DNA of 34,297 nt from Burkholderiaceae bacterium (GTDB lineage: Bacteria > Pseudomonadota > Gammaproteobacteria > Burkholderiales > Burkholderiaceae_C): NCBI GenBank assembly GCA_030654805.1, contig JAURWR010000045.1, positions 1 to 34,297 on the forward strand, in the 5' to 3' direction. Below the pieces are notes generated by a model. It worked only from the letters and a program-made list of their open reading frames with translations. It had not been told where the DNA came from and did not search any database. A program made the position numbers and the translations under genes. Every line of letters begins with the position of its first letter. Positions within the stretch are counted from its first letter, which is position 1. Positions 1 through 7,949 of this stretch are shown in pieces.

Positions 1-118
1 CAATGTTCTGGCTGACGTCGTGGTCGCGCGTGCCTTCCCAGTAGCTCCGGGCGTGCTGTTCGTAGTGCGCCAGGGTGCGTGTGGCGATGTGCTGCAGCTC
101 TTCGGGATTGAGTGGCAT
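1..118 (-). CDS. Class I SAM-dependent methyltransferase, N-terminal fragment (runs off window)
   Basis: Only the first 39 codons lie in the window; the gene continues past base 1. The start is an ATG (reverse of 116-118). The visible N-terminus has the pattern H-Y-E-x-x-A-x-x-Y/F-W-E-G-T-R-D-H-D-V-S-Q-N-I, which I know from a group of proteobacterial class I SAM-dependent methyltransferases, just ahead of their Rossmann fold. The SAM-binding glycine motif is outside the window, so the assignment rests on this N-terminal signature alone. Substrate unknown. Confidence 0.6.
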   Translation of the reverse strand, partial: MPLNPEELQHIATRTLAHYEQHARSYWEGTRDHDVSQNI

Positions 119-587
119 GCCGCATCATTTCATGCGGCGACCCCGTGATCCTGGCCGCCAGCTGCAGGAGCAGTACGCACGGGTGTTGGCTGCCACGAAC
201 GCTGCGTGACGCTTCGCAGACAGGGCGCTCCATGAACCCAGCAAGCCGCCGCCATTGAAGCTCCCATCGACACTGCCACCCTTCGAGTCCTGCAGGTCGA
301 CCGGCAGCTTGGCAAGGAACTCTTCCCGGTTCGATTCCAGGCAACCTGCCAATTGGGCTGGGATCTGGCTGAAGCCATGGCTGGGGCAGCCCAGGATCAA
401 GATGCCTATCTTGCCCGTGCCGCGCCTTCGCGAACGGTGTCGCCTGCGGACTCGTGTCGGGGCCCGGTATATGCATAGGGTGTGCTCAGGCGTGCTGCCC
501 CGAGCTCTTGCTGCTGCACGCCATTTCCCAACCCGCAAGCCGCCTGACACGCTTCGACGCGTGGGGGCGATTGCATCAGGATCCAGC
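119..587. other. 469-base stretch without a recognised gene
   Basis: This gap separates the divergent methyltransferase gene and the 176-aa protein gene. Open frames cross it on both strands, but their translations (Arg-rich on plus; a Gly/Ser-rich minus frame at about 125-601) match no family I know and look like chance openings in GC-rich DNA. The minus frame has a stretch with a more protein-like composition (about 130-400), so a small unknown or decayed gene cannot be excluded. It must also hold the promoters of both flanking genes. Confidence 0.4.
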
Positions 588-1118
588 ATGACCACCAGCA
601 CCGCATCTCCAGCTTTTCAGCGCCTCGAAACCGAGGGCCGCTTGCTCAAGCCGACGCTCAATGGGCCGACACACGCGCCCGAACGCTGCGCCTTTCGCGG
701 TGACATTGCGCTGACCTTCGACCCGCCTGCGGCGCTGGAAGCGGCCTTTGCCGTGGCCGAAGGCGACGAGCCGACGCTGTCCTTTCTCGCGGGGTCACTG
801 TCGACGCTGCGCCTGCTTCCCGCGCTGGCCGAGGCACTGGGTGGCAACGTCAAGGCTGGGGGCAAGTATTTCATCTACGTGTCCGATCTCGAGCGCGCTT
901 CGCGCTACCAGATCGAGTTCGATGGCGTCCCCTACTACGTGTTGCCCATCGACGACACCTCGGTCTACAACGAGCTCATCGATTACCTGTATCTCGACAA
1001 GACCCGGATGAAGAAGATGGACACGGCCGAGAAGGTCGACGCCATCGCCGATGGTGCTGTCAAGTACAGCCAGAAGTACGAGACCATCAGCTACGAGGAA
1101 GTCCTCAAGCGGCTTTGA
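588..1118 (+). CDS. Conserved-looking hypothetical protein, 176 aa
   Basis: I do not recognise the family. The frame is open from base 255, but the part before the ATG at 588 is Arg/Ser/Pro-rich and reads like non-coding DNA, so I place the start at 588 (M-T-T-S). The protein is soluble: no signal peptide or membrane segment. It has an alanine/leucine-rich helical middle (about residues 45-85), then a beta-rich segment with Y-F-I-Y-V-S-D and Y-Y-V-L-P-I-D-D, and a Lys/Glu-rich C-terminal tail. Acidic, well-behaved codon use supports a real gene. It is followed at once by an inverted repeat (1124-1151) and stands alone. Function not assigned. Confidence 0.7.
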   Translation: MTTSTASPAFQRLETEGRLLKPTLNGPTHAPERCAFRGDIALTFDPPAALEAAFAVAEGDEPTLSFLAGSLSTLRLLPALAEALGGNVKAGGKYFIYVSDLERASRYQIEFDGVPYYVLPIDDTSVYNELIDYLYLDKTRMKKMDTAEKVDAIADGAVKYSQKYETISYEEVLKRL

Positions 1119-1473
1119 CGGGGCGTGGTCCGTGTAGGAATGTCGACCACGGCCTGAGTCCGCGAATGGCGAGAAGGCGCCATTCGGACCTGGTGCTTGG
1201 CAGGGCAGGCAGTCCCGAAGCAAAGGCAGCAGCCGGTGAAGCGTGATGACGCTCCCTGCCCCGTTCAACTCGGGCACCAATCTGATCGATTTGTCACCAT
1301 CTCACTCGTCGTGCAGATGGGGCCCTCGCCCACCCAGTGCAATCTCCGCGCTTCAACACCCCCGACACCAGGAGCGCGGACCGCAGGTGCCGAACGGCTC
1401 GGCCGTCAAGGTGCGCTCGGTGAGACAAAGTTCGGCTGATGGATGGGTTGTGCGCTGACTGACAATCCGCCCC
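1119..1473. other. 355-base intergenic stretch with two inverted repeats
   Basis: No gene is recognised here. Directly after the upstream stop codon is a 7-bp inverted repeat, CGTGGTC at 1124-1130 with GACCACG at 1145-1151. A second, stronger one follows: CGAATGGCG (1163-1171), loop AGAAGG, CGCCATTCG (1178-1186). Neither is followed by a run of T, so they could be weak or Rho-assisted terminators or mRNA-stabilising hairpins. The remaining approximately 290 bases show no clear coding frame or promoter. Confidence 0.45.
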
Positions 1474-1710
1474 ATGGCCAAACCCGTCCCGCGTCTGAGC
1501 GCAGAAGAGATCCAGAGCGTCATCGCGACCGCGTGGGACGACCGGCCGCCGTTCGCTGCCGTGCTGCGCAGCCACGGGCTGTCGCCGGGTCAGGTGGTGC
1601 AATTGCTCAAGCGGGAGCTGACACCCAACGCGTTCAAGGTCTGGAAGGCGCGGACGCAGGGGCAACCGGTGGCGGCTGCGCGTCCCGCCCGCCGTTCACC
1701 ACCAAGGTAG
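1474..1710 (+). CDS. TIGR03643/DUF2805 family protein, 78 aa
   Basis: Small basic protein of unknown function. The pattern L-S-x-E-E-I-Q-x-V-I-x-x-A-W-D-D-R-x-P-F near residues 9-28, followed by a G-L-S-x-x-Q-V-V-x-L-L-K helix and F-K-V-W-K-A-R, is the conserved core of the TIGR03643 (DUF2805) family, which looks like a helix-turn-helix and is usually 70-90 aa long. The last 15 residues are Ala/Arg/Pro-rich and probably disordered. It ends one base before the stop codon of the convergent osmC gene, so the two genes face each other without room for a normal terminator. No clear ribosome binding site precedes the ATG. Confidence 0.8.
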   Translation: MAKPVPRLSAEEIQSVIATAWDDRPPFAAVLRSHGLSPGQVVQLLKRELTPNAFKVWKARTQGQPVAAARPARRSPPR

Positions 1711-1711
1711 T

Positions 1712-2149
1712 TCAGGTTCGCAGCACCGCATCCAGCGTGATCTCGGGCACGCTCGCCAGCGCCTTGGACAGCGGGCACTCGCGCTTGGCCGCCGCAGCAA
1801 TCTCCTGGAACTGGGTTCTGTCGAGGCCCGGCACGGTGGCCTGCATCGTCAAGGCGATGCGGTTGATCACGAAACCCTCGCCCTGCTTGACCAGCTGCAC
1901 GCGGGCCGTCGTGTCGATCGAGGTGGTGGCGATGCCGGCCTTGGCGCAGGCAAAGGAGAACGCCATGGTGAAGCACGCGGCGTGCGCGGCCCCCAGCAAT
2001 TCTTCGGGGTTGCTGCCACGCCGGTCGTCTTCGAAACGGCTCGCAAAGCCGTAGGGGTAGTTCTTGAGGGCGCCGGTCTCGGTGCTGATCTGGCCCAGGC
2101 CGTTCTTGCCCTGACCCTCCCAATGCACGGTGGCGGTTTTTTCAGTCAT
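1712..2149 (-). CDS. osmC: OsmC-type organic hydroperoxide reductase
   Basis: Cytoplasmic thiol peroxidase that reduces organic hydroperoxides using a reactive cysteine pair. The 145-aa product has the usual length of OsmC. It shows the N-terminal A-x-V-H-W-E-G strand, the Y-G-F-A-S-R-F segment, N-P-E-E-L-L-G-A-A-H-A-A-C-F (peroxidatic Cys at about residue 59) and K-R-E-C-P-L-S-K-A-L (resolving Cys at about 125), the two hallmark motifs of the OsmC branch. The start M-T-E-K-T was chosen because this is where OsmC homologues begin; the open frame continues upstream into a decayed gene on the other strand. Convergent with the DUF2805 gene. Confidence 0.93.
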   Translation of the reverse strand: MTEKTATVHWEGQGKNGLGQISTETGALKNYPYGFASRFEDDRRGSNPEELLGAAHAACFTMAFSFACAKAGIATTSIDTTARVQLVKQGEGFVINRIALTMQATVPGLDRTQFQEIAAAAKRECPLSKALASVPEITLDAVLRT

Positions 2150-2219
2150 GGTGAGTGCTTTCTTGGATTGCGGAGAGTCATCTTCCATTCCGCACCATGC
2201 ACCGCAGGTGGGATCGCAC

Positions 2220-2983
2220 CGCGATGCGCTGTCGGCGAGCACCCACAAGATCGAAGGCCACGGCGTGCGCCATCCGCAGCGCGTCCTGGACCTGCGGCAC
2301 CTCGTCGGCGATGTCGATCTGCAGCTGTTCAACCGCTGCGCGGACGCCATCGTCAACAGCACGCTCGTCCATCTGAGCTGGCTGCAGCTGCCGTCGACGG
2401 CGGTGACGCTGGAGTCGCTGCTGGCGACGGCACTGGGCGTCAAGCAGGTCGCCGAGGCGGCGCTGCTGGAGTGGGATGTCGAACGGCTCTACCGCGCGAT
2501 CGACGACCGGCGCAGCGACGGGAAAGACGGGCAACGCGACGGCGCGCCAGCGCACATCGGCGGATGCCGTGGGAACTGGGCGTCAGCTCGTCGAAGTCGG
2601 TGCCGCGGCTGGTGGTGATCGTCGATGTGTCGGGCTCGATCGACGGAGCGCTGATGGAGCGCTTCGCGCGCGAGATCGAGGCGATCACCCGGCGGATCGA
2701 GGCCGGGCTGGTGCTGGTGATCGGCGACGAGCGGGTGCAACGCGTCGAGCACTTCGAGCCCGGTCGCGGCACGTTGCGCGACATCCAGTTCAAGGGCGGT
2801 GGCGGCACCGACTTCACGCCGCTGCTCGAAGAGGCCGACACGCACCGCCCGGACATTGCCGTCGTGCTGACCGACCTGGAAGGCCCGACCCGCTTCCGCC
2901 CGCGCTGGCCGGTGATCTGGGCGGTGCCCGAGGCCCACGCGGCTGCGGTGGCGCCCTTCGGTCGCAAGCTGGTGCTGAGCTGA
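2220..2983 (+). pseudogene. Decayed VWA-like / DUF2201-type metallopeptidase gene
   Basis: Two frames together resemble COG3864 proteins, which combine a putative metallopeptidase domain with a C-terminal von Willebrand A domain. About 2220-2517 (frame of base 2130) gives V-G-D-V-D-L-Q-L-F-N-x-C-A-D-A-I-V-N and L-L-E-W-D-V-E-R-L-Y-R-A-I-D-D-R. From 2561 the homology continues in another frame with R-M-P-W-E-L-G and the VWA MIDAS motif D-V-S-G-S, ending at the stop at 2981-2983. The 100 or more residues expected between these blocks are missing, the frame is shifted, and the beginning is lost; where the family has its HExxH-like zinc motif only a degraded H-K-I-E-G-H is seen. I infer a deletion-scarred relic. 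The VWA part could still be translated alone but has no good start. Confidence 0.75.
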
Positions 2984-2992
2984 CGCCCCGGC

Positions 2993-3871
2993 TCAGGTCG
3001 CTGCGCGCCGGTGCGTGGGGGCGACCGTCACCCACGGGCTTCGACCGGGGTCCGACGCCGCGCGACGCACCAGCACCGGCGCATGGATCAGCGCGATGCT
3101 CAACCACACCGCGACGCTGAAGTACAGCGACATCCAAACGACCTCGCTCTTCCAGTCGGCCCAGCGATGCGACACCACCCAGCGCTGGGAGACGTCGGCC
3201 AGGCCCTGGGCCAGATCCAGGTAGTGGCGGCCGCTGGCCTCGTCGGCCAGCCAGCGAGTCCAGTACATGGGCACATCGACCATGAACATGAACGCGACGT
3301 AGCCCACGCCCATCGCGCACCATGCGACGAGCAGGCGGCGCACCGCCGCGTCACAGACGGGCCAGATCGCGACCAGGCTCGCGACCATCAGGGCGGCGCT
3401 CACGCCCCAGATCGACTCCTCGATGACATGGCCCAGGTTCGACGTGGTCAGCACCGAGTACCACGAGAAGATCTCGGCCACGGCGATCAGAGGCACCACC
3501 ACGCCAGACGTGGTCCGCCCCACGTTGCTGCCAGTGGCGCGCGAGATCTCGCGCAGCATCAAGGCCCACTGCGCGACGAAGCACAACTCGGCGATCGTCG
3601 CCACCGAGCGTCCGACCACGACGCTGGACAGCCAGGTGTCGACAATGACCATGCGCTGCACGTCATACACGGGCAAGGCCGAACGAAAGGCGCACCCGGA
3701 CACGTAGCCCGCCGACAGCAGCACCTGCAGCCGTCGCATCGCATAGACCTCGGCCGAGAACAATCCCTTGCGTTGCCCGAGCCTCGTCGCAGACATCAGC
3801 CAGGCCAATCCGTTCAGGACGCTGATCGCGCACAGGAAGAACCACCAGGAGAAAACGTCGTTTGTCATCAC
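2993..3871 (-). CDS. Multi-pass inner-membrane protein of unknown function
   Basis: I do not recognise the family. The 292-aa product has about seven hydrophobic segments of helix length (roughly residues 8-27, 47-68, 78-107, 122-143, 151-172, 182-206 and 255-280), no signal peptide, and a basic C-terminal tail (R-R-A-A-S-D-P-G-R..H-R-R-A-A-T) that would sit in the cytoplasm. There are no obvious conserved charged pairs that would mark a transporter, and no catalytic motif. The start is one of two adjacent ATGs (3869-3871 or 3866-3868). It is transcribed in the same direction as tetR but 120 bases downstream of it, and converges with the decayed VWA gene. Confidence 0.75.
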   Translation of the reverse strand: MMTNDVFSWWFFLCAISVLNGLAWLMSATRLGQRKGLFSAEVYAMRRLQVLLSAGYVSGCAFRSALPVYDVQRMVIVDTWLSSVVVGRSVATIAELCFVAQWALMLREISRATGSNVGRTTSGVVVPLIAVAEIFSWYSVLTTSNLGHVIEESIWGVSAALMVASLVAIWPVCDAAVRRLLVAWCAMGVGYVAFMFMVDVPMYWTRWLADEASGRHYLDLAQGLADVSQRWVVSHRWADWKSEVVWMSLYFSVAVWLSIALIHAPVLVRRAASDPGRSPWVTVAPTHRRAAT

Positions 3872-3991
3872 GCCGTCATTTAGCCATGGCAGCGAGATCC
3901 GATCAATCCGGAGGGATGCTGACTGCTTCAGCCGCTTCAGTGCTGGCTTGAAGCGCCCGGGCCAGCACCGATCGGGCAGCGTCCTATTTTT

Positions 3992-4720
3992 TCAATGCGC
4001 TGTGCGTCGGACACGGCGCGGGGCACACCTTGCCAGCAGTTCGTCCAGGTAGCGATCGAACAGCGCCTGCGATTCCTGGCGGAACATGCGGATGCGACCC
4101 GTGTGGCTGAGCAGCAGCAGGCCGACGATGTGCGCGAACAGCGCCGTCACTTCGGACTGCGCCGCCCCGGCATCAACCCCGAGCTCGACCAGCGCCTGTT
4201 GCGTCGGCGCCAACGCGTCACGCAGACGGGCATTGAGCTGCTCGTTGAGCACCGGCGTCAGCCCGCGCGGCTGCATGCCGTGGAACAGGTAGAAGCCCAG
4301 ATCGAGATCGCGTGGGCTCTCGCGATAGAAGTCGAAGAAGGCAGTCGCCTTGGCGCGCAGCGTGGCTTGCGCCGCACGCGATCGCGCAGCAGCACCGTGA
4401 CCGGAAACCAAAGCAGGCTCGGCCGCGCCGACATGCGCGTTCAGGCGCTCCAGCGACTCGCCGAGCAGCGCGCCGTAGACCTCTTCCTTGCTCGAGAAAT
4501 AGCTGTAGATCGCACCGGGCGTGTAGCCAGCGCGTTTGGCGATCTCGCGCAGGCTGGCGCCTTCGAGGCCCAGTTCGAGAAAGGCAGACCGCGCGGCCGC
4601 CAGCACCATCGCGCGCCGGACATCGGTGACAGCTTGCTTGCGTACGACTCGAGCATCGGCAGGGACCGCATCCGAGGTCCCTGCGGGGTCTGCACGCAGC
4701 GGCTGGTTTGGCTTGGACAT
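3992..4720 (-). CDS. TetR family transcriptional regulator, probable repressor of the divergent operon
   Basis: 242 aa. Residues about 35-80 form the TetR DNA-binding domain: A-A-R-S-A-F-L-E-L-G, then S-L-R-E-I-A-K-R-A-G-Y-T-P-G-A-I-Y-S-Y-F-S-S-K-E-E-V-Y, the classic helix-turn-helix. The C-terminal helical region is a ligand pocket of unknown specificity. A 35-residue polar N-terminal extension precedes the domain. I chose the ATG at 4718-4720; on the minus strand a TACAAT box ends only six bases before it, so the message may be leaderless, and the matching -35 region would overlap the palindrome at 4748-4762, suggesting autoregulation. The position opposite the flavoprotein operon suggests it controls that operon. 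Confidence 0.9.
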   Translation of the reverse strand: MSKPNQPLRADPAGTSDAVPADARVVRKQAVTDVRRAMVLAAARSAFLELGLEGASLREIAKRAGYTPGAIYSYFSSKEEVYGALLGESLERLNAHVGAAEPALVSGHGAAARSRAAQATLRAKATAFFDFYRESPRDLDLGFYLFHGMQPRGLTPVLNEQLNARLRDALAPTQQALVELGVDAGAAQSEVTALFAHIVGLLLLSHTGRIRMFRQESQALFDRYLDELLARCAPRRVRRTAH

Positions 4721-4747
4721 CCTCGAATTGTATGGTTGATCGAATAA

Positions 4748-4762
4748 TTGAACACCGTTCAA
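4748..4762. promoter_or_regulatory. Perfect 15-bp palindrome, probable TetR operator
   Basis: TTGAAC-ACC-GTTCAA is a perfect inverted repeat of 6-bp arms with a 3-bp centre. It lies between the divergent tetR start (4720) and the flavoprotein gene start (4835). Size and symmetry fit the sites bound by TetR-family dimers, and no other palindrome of this quality is seen in the gap. Confidence 0.7.
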
Positions 4763-4834
4763 AGTCAGCATGCCGATCGACTAGAGTTCATGGGAGACGA
4801 CTGACCCAGACGCTCGTGCCGGCAAGCTCCTTTC

Positions 4835-6454
4835 ATGGAACCACCGATGACCACCACCCACCTGATGACCGCCGCCGACTACCGCGAGTCGCTGCGTCGC
4901 TATCGGCCCACCGTTTACGTCGACGGCCGGTTGATCGACTGTGTCGCAGACGAGCCCAGTCTGCAGCCGGGCGTCAATGCGCTCGGCGTCACCTACGACT
5001 TCGCACACGACCCGGCGATGGCCCCATTGATGACGGCAGTGCAGAGCAGCCGCGGCAAGCGGGTGAACCGCATGCTGCACATCAACGAGTCGGCCGGTGA
5101 CCTGCTCAACAAGCTCGAGGCGGTGCGGCTGCTGTGCCAGGAGACGGGCTGCGCGCAGCGTTACCTGGCGCACGATGCGCTCAACGCGATCAGCCAGGTC
5201 AGTGCGCGCCTCGACGACGCCCACGGCAGCACCGAACATCGCGCCCGGTTCGCCGCCTACCTGGAGCGCGTTCAGGACGAAGACCTCTCGCTCGGCATCG
5301 CGATGACCGACGCCAAGGGCGACCGCTCGCGCCGGCCGCACGAGCAGGCCAACCCCGACACCTACGTCCACGTCGTCGAACGCAACGCCCGGGGCATCGT
5401 GATCTCGGGAACCAAGGCCATCGTCACCGGCGCGCCTTACGTGCACGAGTTCCTCGTGATGCCATGTCGCAACATGGGTGTGGAAGATGCCGAATTCGCG
5501 GTCTGCTGCGCGGTGCCGGTCGACGCGAAGGGCATCACCATCGTCGCGCGGCCGGCCGGCCGCCCGGGCGAGAAGGTCGAGCATGGCTCGCCGTTGTTCT
5601 CGCGGCGCTACGGACAATCGACCGGCGTCGTGATCTTCAATCAGGTGTTCGTACCCTGGGAGCGGGTGTTCTATGCCGGCGAGTGGGAACACACCGACAC
5701 ATTGACCCACCACTACGCAACGCACCACCGCCACAGCTGCATCGGCGCGCGCGCTGGATTCGGCGACCTGCTGATCGGTGCCGGCGCACTGATGTGCGAA
5801 GCCAACGGCTTCGACCCCGGAGAGAAAGCCAGCCTGCGCGACCCGATGGTCGAGCTGATCAAGATCACCGAAGGCTTCTTCGCCTGCGGCGTGGCAGCCA
5901 GCGTCTACGGCGCGCCCGACGAGCACAGCGGCGGCTTCATGCCCGAGCCTGTGTTCGCCAACATCGGCAAGCTGCTGCTGTCGACGCAGATCTACGACAT
6001 GCATCGATTGGCCCACGAGGTGTCCGGCGGCCTGATCGTCGCCCTGCCCGGCCCCGACGAGGATCACAACCCCGCGACCGCCGCCACGCTGGCCGAAGTG
6101 CTGCGCGCCAACCCGGCCGTGCCCTACGACAAGCGCATCGAAGTGGCCCGCTTCATCGAGGACCTGACCGCGTCGTACCAGGGCGGCTGGTATTCGGTGA
6201 TCAGCCTGCACGGCGGCGGGTCGCCGGCTGCGATGAAACAGGAGATCTGGCGCAACTACCCCGTCGGCAGCAAGGTCGATCTGGTCGAGCGCTTGCTCGA
6301 CCGCGGCGTTCTGACACCAGAGAAGCACGAAGAAACGCGCGCCATCACGAAAAACCGCCAGCCCGGCCGCTGCTGCGACGCCGGCTGCACGACACCGGGT
6401 CAGCCCGTGATGGTGCCGCTGCCCGTTCCATCGACCTCGAAAAAATCGACATGA
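4835..6454 (+). CDS. 4-hydroxyphenylacetate 3-hydroxylase / 4-hydroxybutyryl-CoA dehydratase family flavoprotein
   Basis: 539 aa, full length for the family, with an acyl-CoA-dehydrogenase-like fold binding FAD. The N-terminus (L-M-T-A-A-D-Y-R-E-S-L-R), A-M-T-D-A-K-G-D-R at about 156-164 and the G-G-L-I-V-A-L-P / H-G-G-G-S-P C-terminal region are closer to 4-hydroxybutyryl-CoA dehydratase (AbfD) than to HpaB. By my alignment, two of AbfD's four iron-sulfur ligands are missing: C99 corresponds to C106 and H292 to H298, but C103 is Tyr110 and C299 is Ala305. A classical Fe-S dehydratase is therefore unlikely; an oxygen-dependent hydroxylase or another flavin reaction is possible. The C-terminal 40 residues are a Cys/Pro-rich extension. 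An ATG at 4847 is an equally possible start. It overlaps the next gene by ATGA. Confidence 0.8.
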   Translation: MEPPMTTTHLMTAADYRESLRRYRPTVYVDGRLIDCVADEPSLQPGVNALGVTYDFAHDPAMAPLMTAVQSSRGKRVNRMLHINESAGDLLNKLEAVRLLCQETGCAQRYLAHDALNAISQVSARLDDAHGSTEHRARFAAYLERVQDEDLSLGIAMTDAKGDRSRRPHEQANPDTYVHVVERNARGIVISGTKAIVTGAPYVHEFLVMPCRNMGVEDAEFAVCCAVPVDAKGITIVARPAGRPGEKVEHGSPLFSRRYGQSTGVVIFNQVFVPWERVFYAGEWEHTDTLTHHYATHHRHSCIGARAGFGDLLIGAGALMCEANGFDPGEKASLRDPMVELIKITEGFFACGVAASVYGAPDEHSGGFMPEPVFANIGKLLLSTQIYDMHRLAHEVSGGLIVALPGPDEDHNPATAATLAEVLRANPAVPYDKRIEVARFIEDLTASYQGGWYSVISLHGGGSPAAMKQEIWRNYPVGSKVDLVERLLDRGVLTPEKHEETRAITKNRQPGRCCDAGCTTPGQPVMVPLPVPSTSKKST

Positions 6455-7566
6455 GTCAACTCTTCACCCCGTGGCGGCTGGGACCGCTCGAACTCGCCAA
6501 CCGCATCGTCATCGCACCGATGTGCCAGTACTCGGCTACCGACGGTTGTGCGACCGACTGGCACACGATCCACCTCGGCCACCTCGCGCTGTCCGGCGCC
6601 GGGCTGCTGATCGTGGAGGCCACTGCGGTGTCGCCCGAGGGTCGCATTTCTCCGCAGGACCTCGGCTTGTATTCGGATGCCAACGAAGCCGCTCTGTCCC
6701 GCGTTCTGGGTGCCGTGCGTGCCCATTCGCCGATCGCCCTCGCGATGCAGATTGCTCACGCCGGCCGCAAGGCATCAAGCCAGGAACCCTGGAACGGCGG
6801 CACGCAGATTCGCCCCGACGAAGCACGGGGATGGCAGACGGTGTCGTCGTCGACGCTGCCGCATTCGGCGTCGGAAGCGGCTCCGGTGGCGCTCGATCGC
6901 GCCGGGCTCGCCAAGGTGCGTGATGACTTCGTGGCCACCACGCGCCGCGCGGCCCGGCTCGGCTTCGACGGCATCGAACTGCACGCAGCGCATGGCTACC
7001 TGCTGCACCAGTTCCTGTCGCCATTGGCCAACCAGCGGCAGGACGAGTACGGCGGCAGCCTCGAAAACCGCATGCGCTTTCCGCTGGAAGTGTTCGAGGC
7101 CGTGCGCGCGGCCTTTCCGGCCGACAAGCCGGTGTGGGCCCGCATCTCGGCGACCGACTGGGTGCCCGGTGGCTGGGACATCGACGGCTCGGTTGCGCTG
7201 TCCTACGCCTTGAAGGCACGCGACTGTGCAGCGATCCACGTGAGCACCGGCGGCGTGTCGCCGGCGCAGGCGATCCCGCTGGCGGCGGGCTACCAGGTCC
7301 CGTACGCACAGCGCATCAAGGCCGACGTGGGCCTCCCGACGATCGCGGTGGGCCTGATCACCGAACCCGAGCAGGCCGAAGCCATCATCGCCGGCGGTCA
7401 GGCCGACGCGGTCGGCCTGGCTCGCGCGATGCTGTACGACCCTCGGTGGCCCTGGCACGCCGCCGCCAGGCTGGGCGCCAAGGTCTTTGCACCGCCGCAG
7501 TACTGGCGCTCGCAGCCGCGTGAATTCAAGGATCTGTTCCAGGCCGCCAGCTTCGGCCAGCGTTAG
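6451..7566 (+). CDS. Old-yellow-enzyme family NAD(P)H:flavin oxidoreductase (XenA/YqjM type)
   Basis: 371-aa TIM-barrel FMN enzyme that reduces activated C=C bonds or nitro compounds with NAD(P)H. It has the A-P-M-C-Q-Y motif (Cys25 and Tyr27, typical of the thermophilic-like YqjM/XenA branch), Q-I-A-H-A-G-R-K-A-S at about 100-109, the substrate-binding pair His178 and His181 in E-L-H-A-A-H-G-Y-L-L-H-Q-F, and the Y-G-G-S-L-E-N-R loop. Its ATG overlaps the stop codon of the preceding flavoprotein gene (ATGA), so the two are translationally coupled and probably act on the same substrate pathway. The natural substrate cannot be read from the sequence. Its end is eight bases from the end of the convergent receiver gene. 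Confidence 0.93.
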   Translation: MSQLFTPWRLGPLELANRIVIAPMCQYSATDGCATDWHTIHLGHLALSGAGLLIVEATAVSPEGRISPQDLGLYSDANEAALSRVLGAVRAHSPIALAMQIAHAGRKASSQEPWNGGTQIRPDEARGWQTVSSSTLPHSASEAAPVALDRAGLAKVRDDFVATTRRAARLGFDGIELHAAHGYLLHQFLSPLANQRQDEYGGSLENRMRFPLEVFEAVRAAFPADKPVWARISATDWVPGGWDIDGSVALSYALKARDCAAIHVSTGGVSPAQAIPLAAGYQVPYAQRIKADVGLPTIAVGLITEPEQAEAIIAGGQADAVGLARAMLYDPRWPWHAAARLGAKVFAPPQYWRSQPREFKDLFQAASFGQR

Positions 7567-7574
7567 CCCGCGGC

Positions 7575-7949
7575 TCAGCCTGCCGCGAGACTCGCGCGAA
7601 CGCTGGCGGCGAACGTCGAGACGTCGATCGGCTTGGAAAGGTAGCCGTCGCAACCGGCGGCGCGCATCCTGGCTTCGTCCCCTCGCATGGCATAGGCAGT
7701 GAAGGCCAATACGACGATGTGCTTCAGCGCGGGGTCGGCCTTGAGCATGCGTGTCAGCTCCAGACCGTCCATGCCGGGCAGCTGGATGTCCATCAGGATC
7801 AGCTCGGGCTGAAAGCTCGCGATGCGAACCAGCGCTTCGCTGGCATCGAGCGCCGTGTCGACCAGGAAGCCGTCTTCGCCGAGCACGAACTTCACCAGTT
7901 CGATGTTCATCAGGTTGTCGTCGACCACCAGCACCCGCGGCGCACTCAT
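7575..7949 (-). CDS. Single-domain response regulator (CheY/DivK-like)
   Basis: 124 aa made up only of a receiver domain. All key residues are present: acidic pair Asp10-Asp11, phospho-acceptor Asp54 in L-I-L-M-D-I-Q-L-P-G-M-D-G, Thr84 in A-F-T-A, and Lys106 in L-S-K-P-I-D. There is no output domain, so it acts through protein contact or as an intermediate phosphate carrier. Its ATG overlaps the stop codon of the hybrid kinase gene (ATGA), which makes it the natural partner of that kinase. Confidence 0.95.
   Translation of the reverse strand: MSAPRVLVVDDNLMNIELVKFVLGEDGFLVDTALDASEALVRIASFQPELILMDIQLPGMDGLELTRMLKADPALKHIVVLAFTAYAMRGDEARMRAAGCDGYLSKPIDVSTFAASVRASLAAG

Noticed and set aside
255-587. 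Longer version of the 176-aa protein starting at base 255
   Set aside because: The extra 111 residues are Arg/Ser/Pro-rich, resemble no protein and have the look of GC-rich non-coding DNA; the ATG at 588 starts a normal soluble sequence.
1163-1186. Rho-independent terminator after the 176-aa protein gene
   Set aside because: The inverted repeat is real but no T run follows on either strand, so I list it only as an inverted repeat.
5134-6450. Long plus-strand frame running into the old-yellow-enzyme gene
   Set aside because: Arg/Pro-rich shadow of the flavoprotein gene in another frame. The true reductase start is the ATG at 6451 overlapping the preceding stop.
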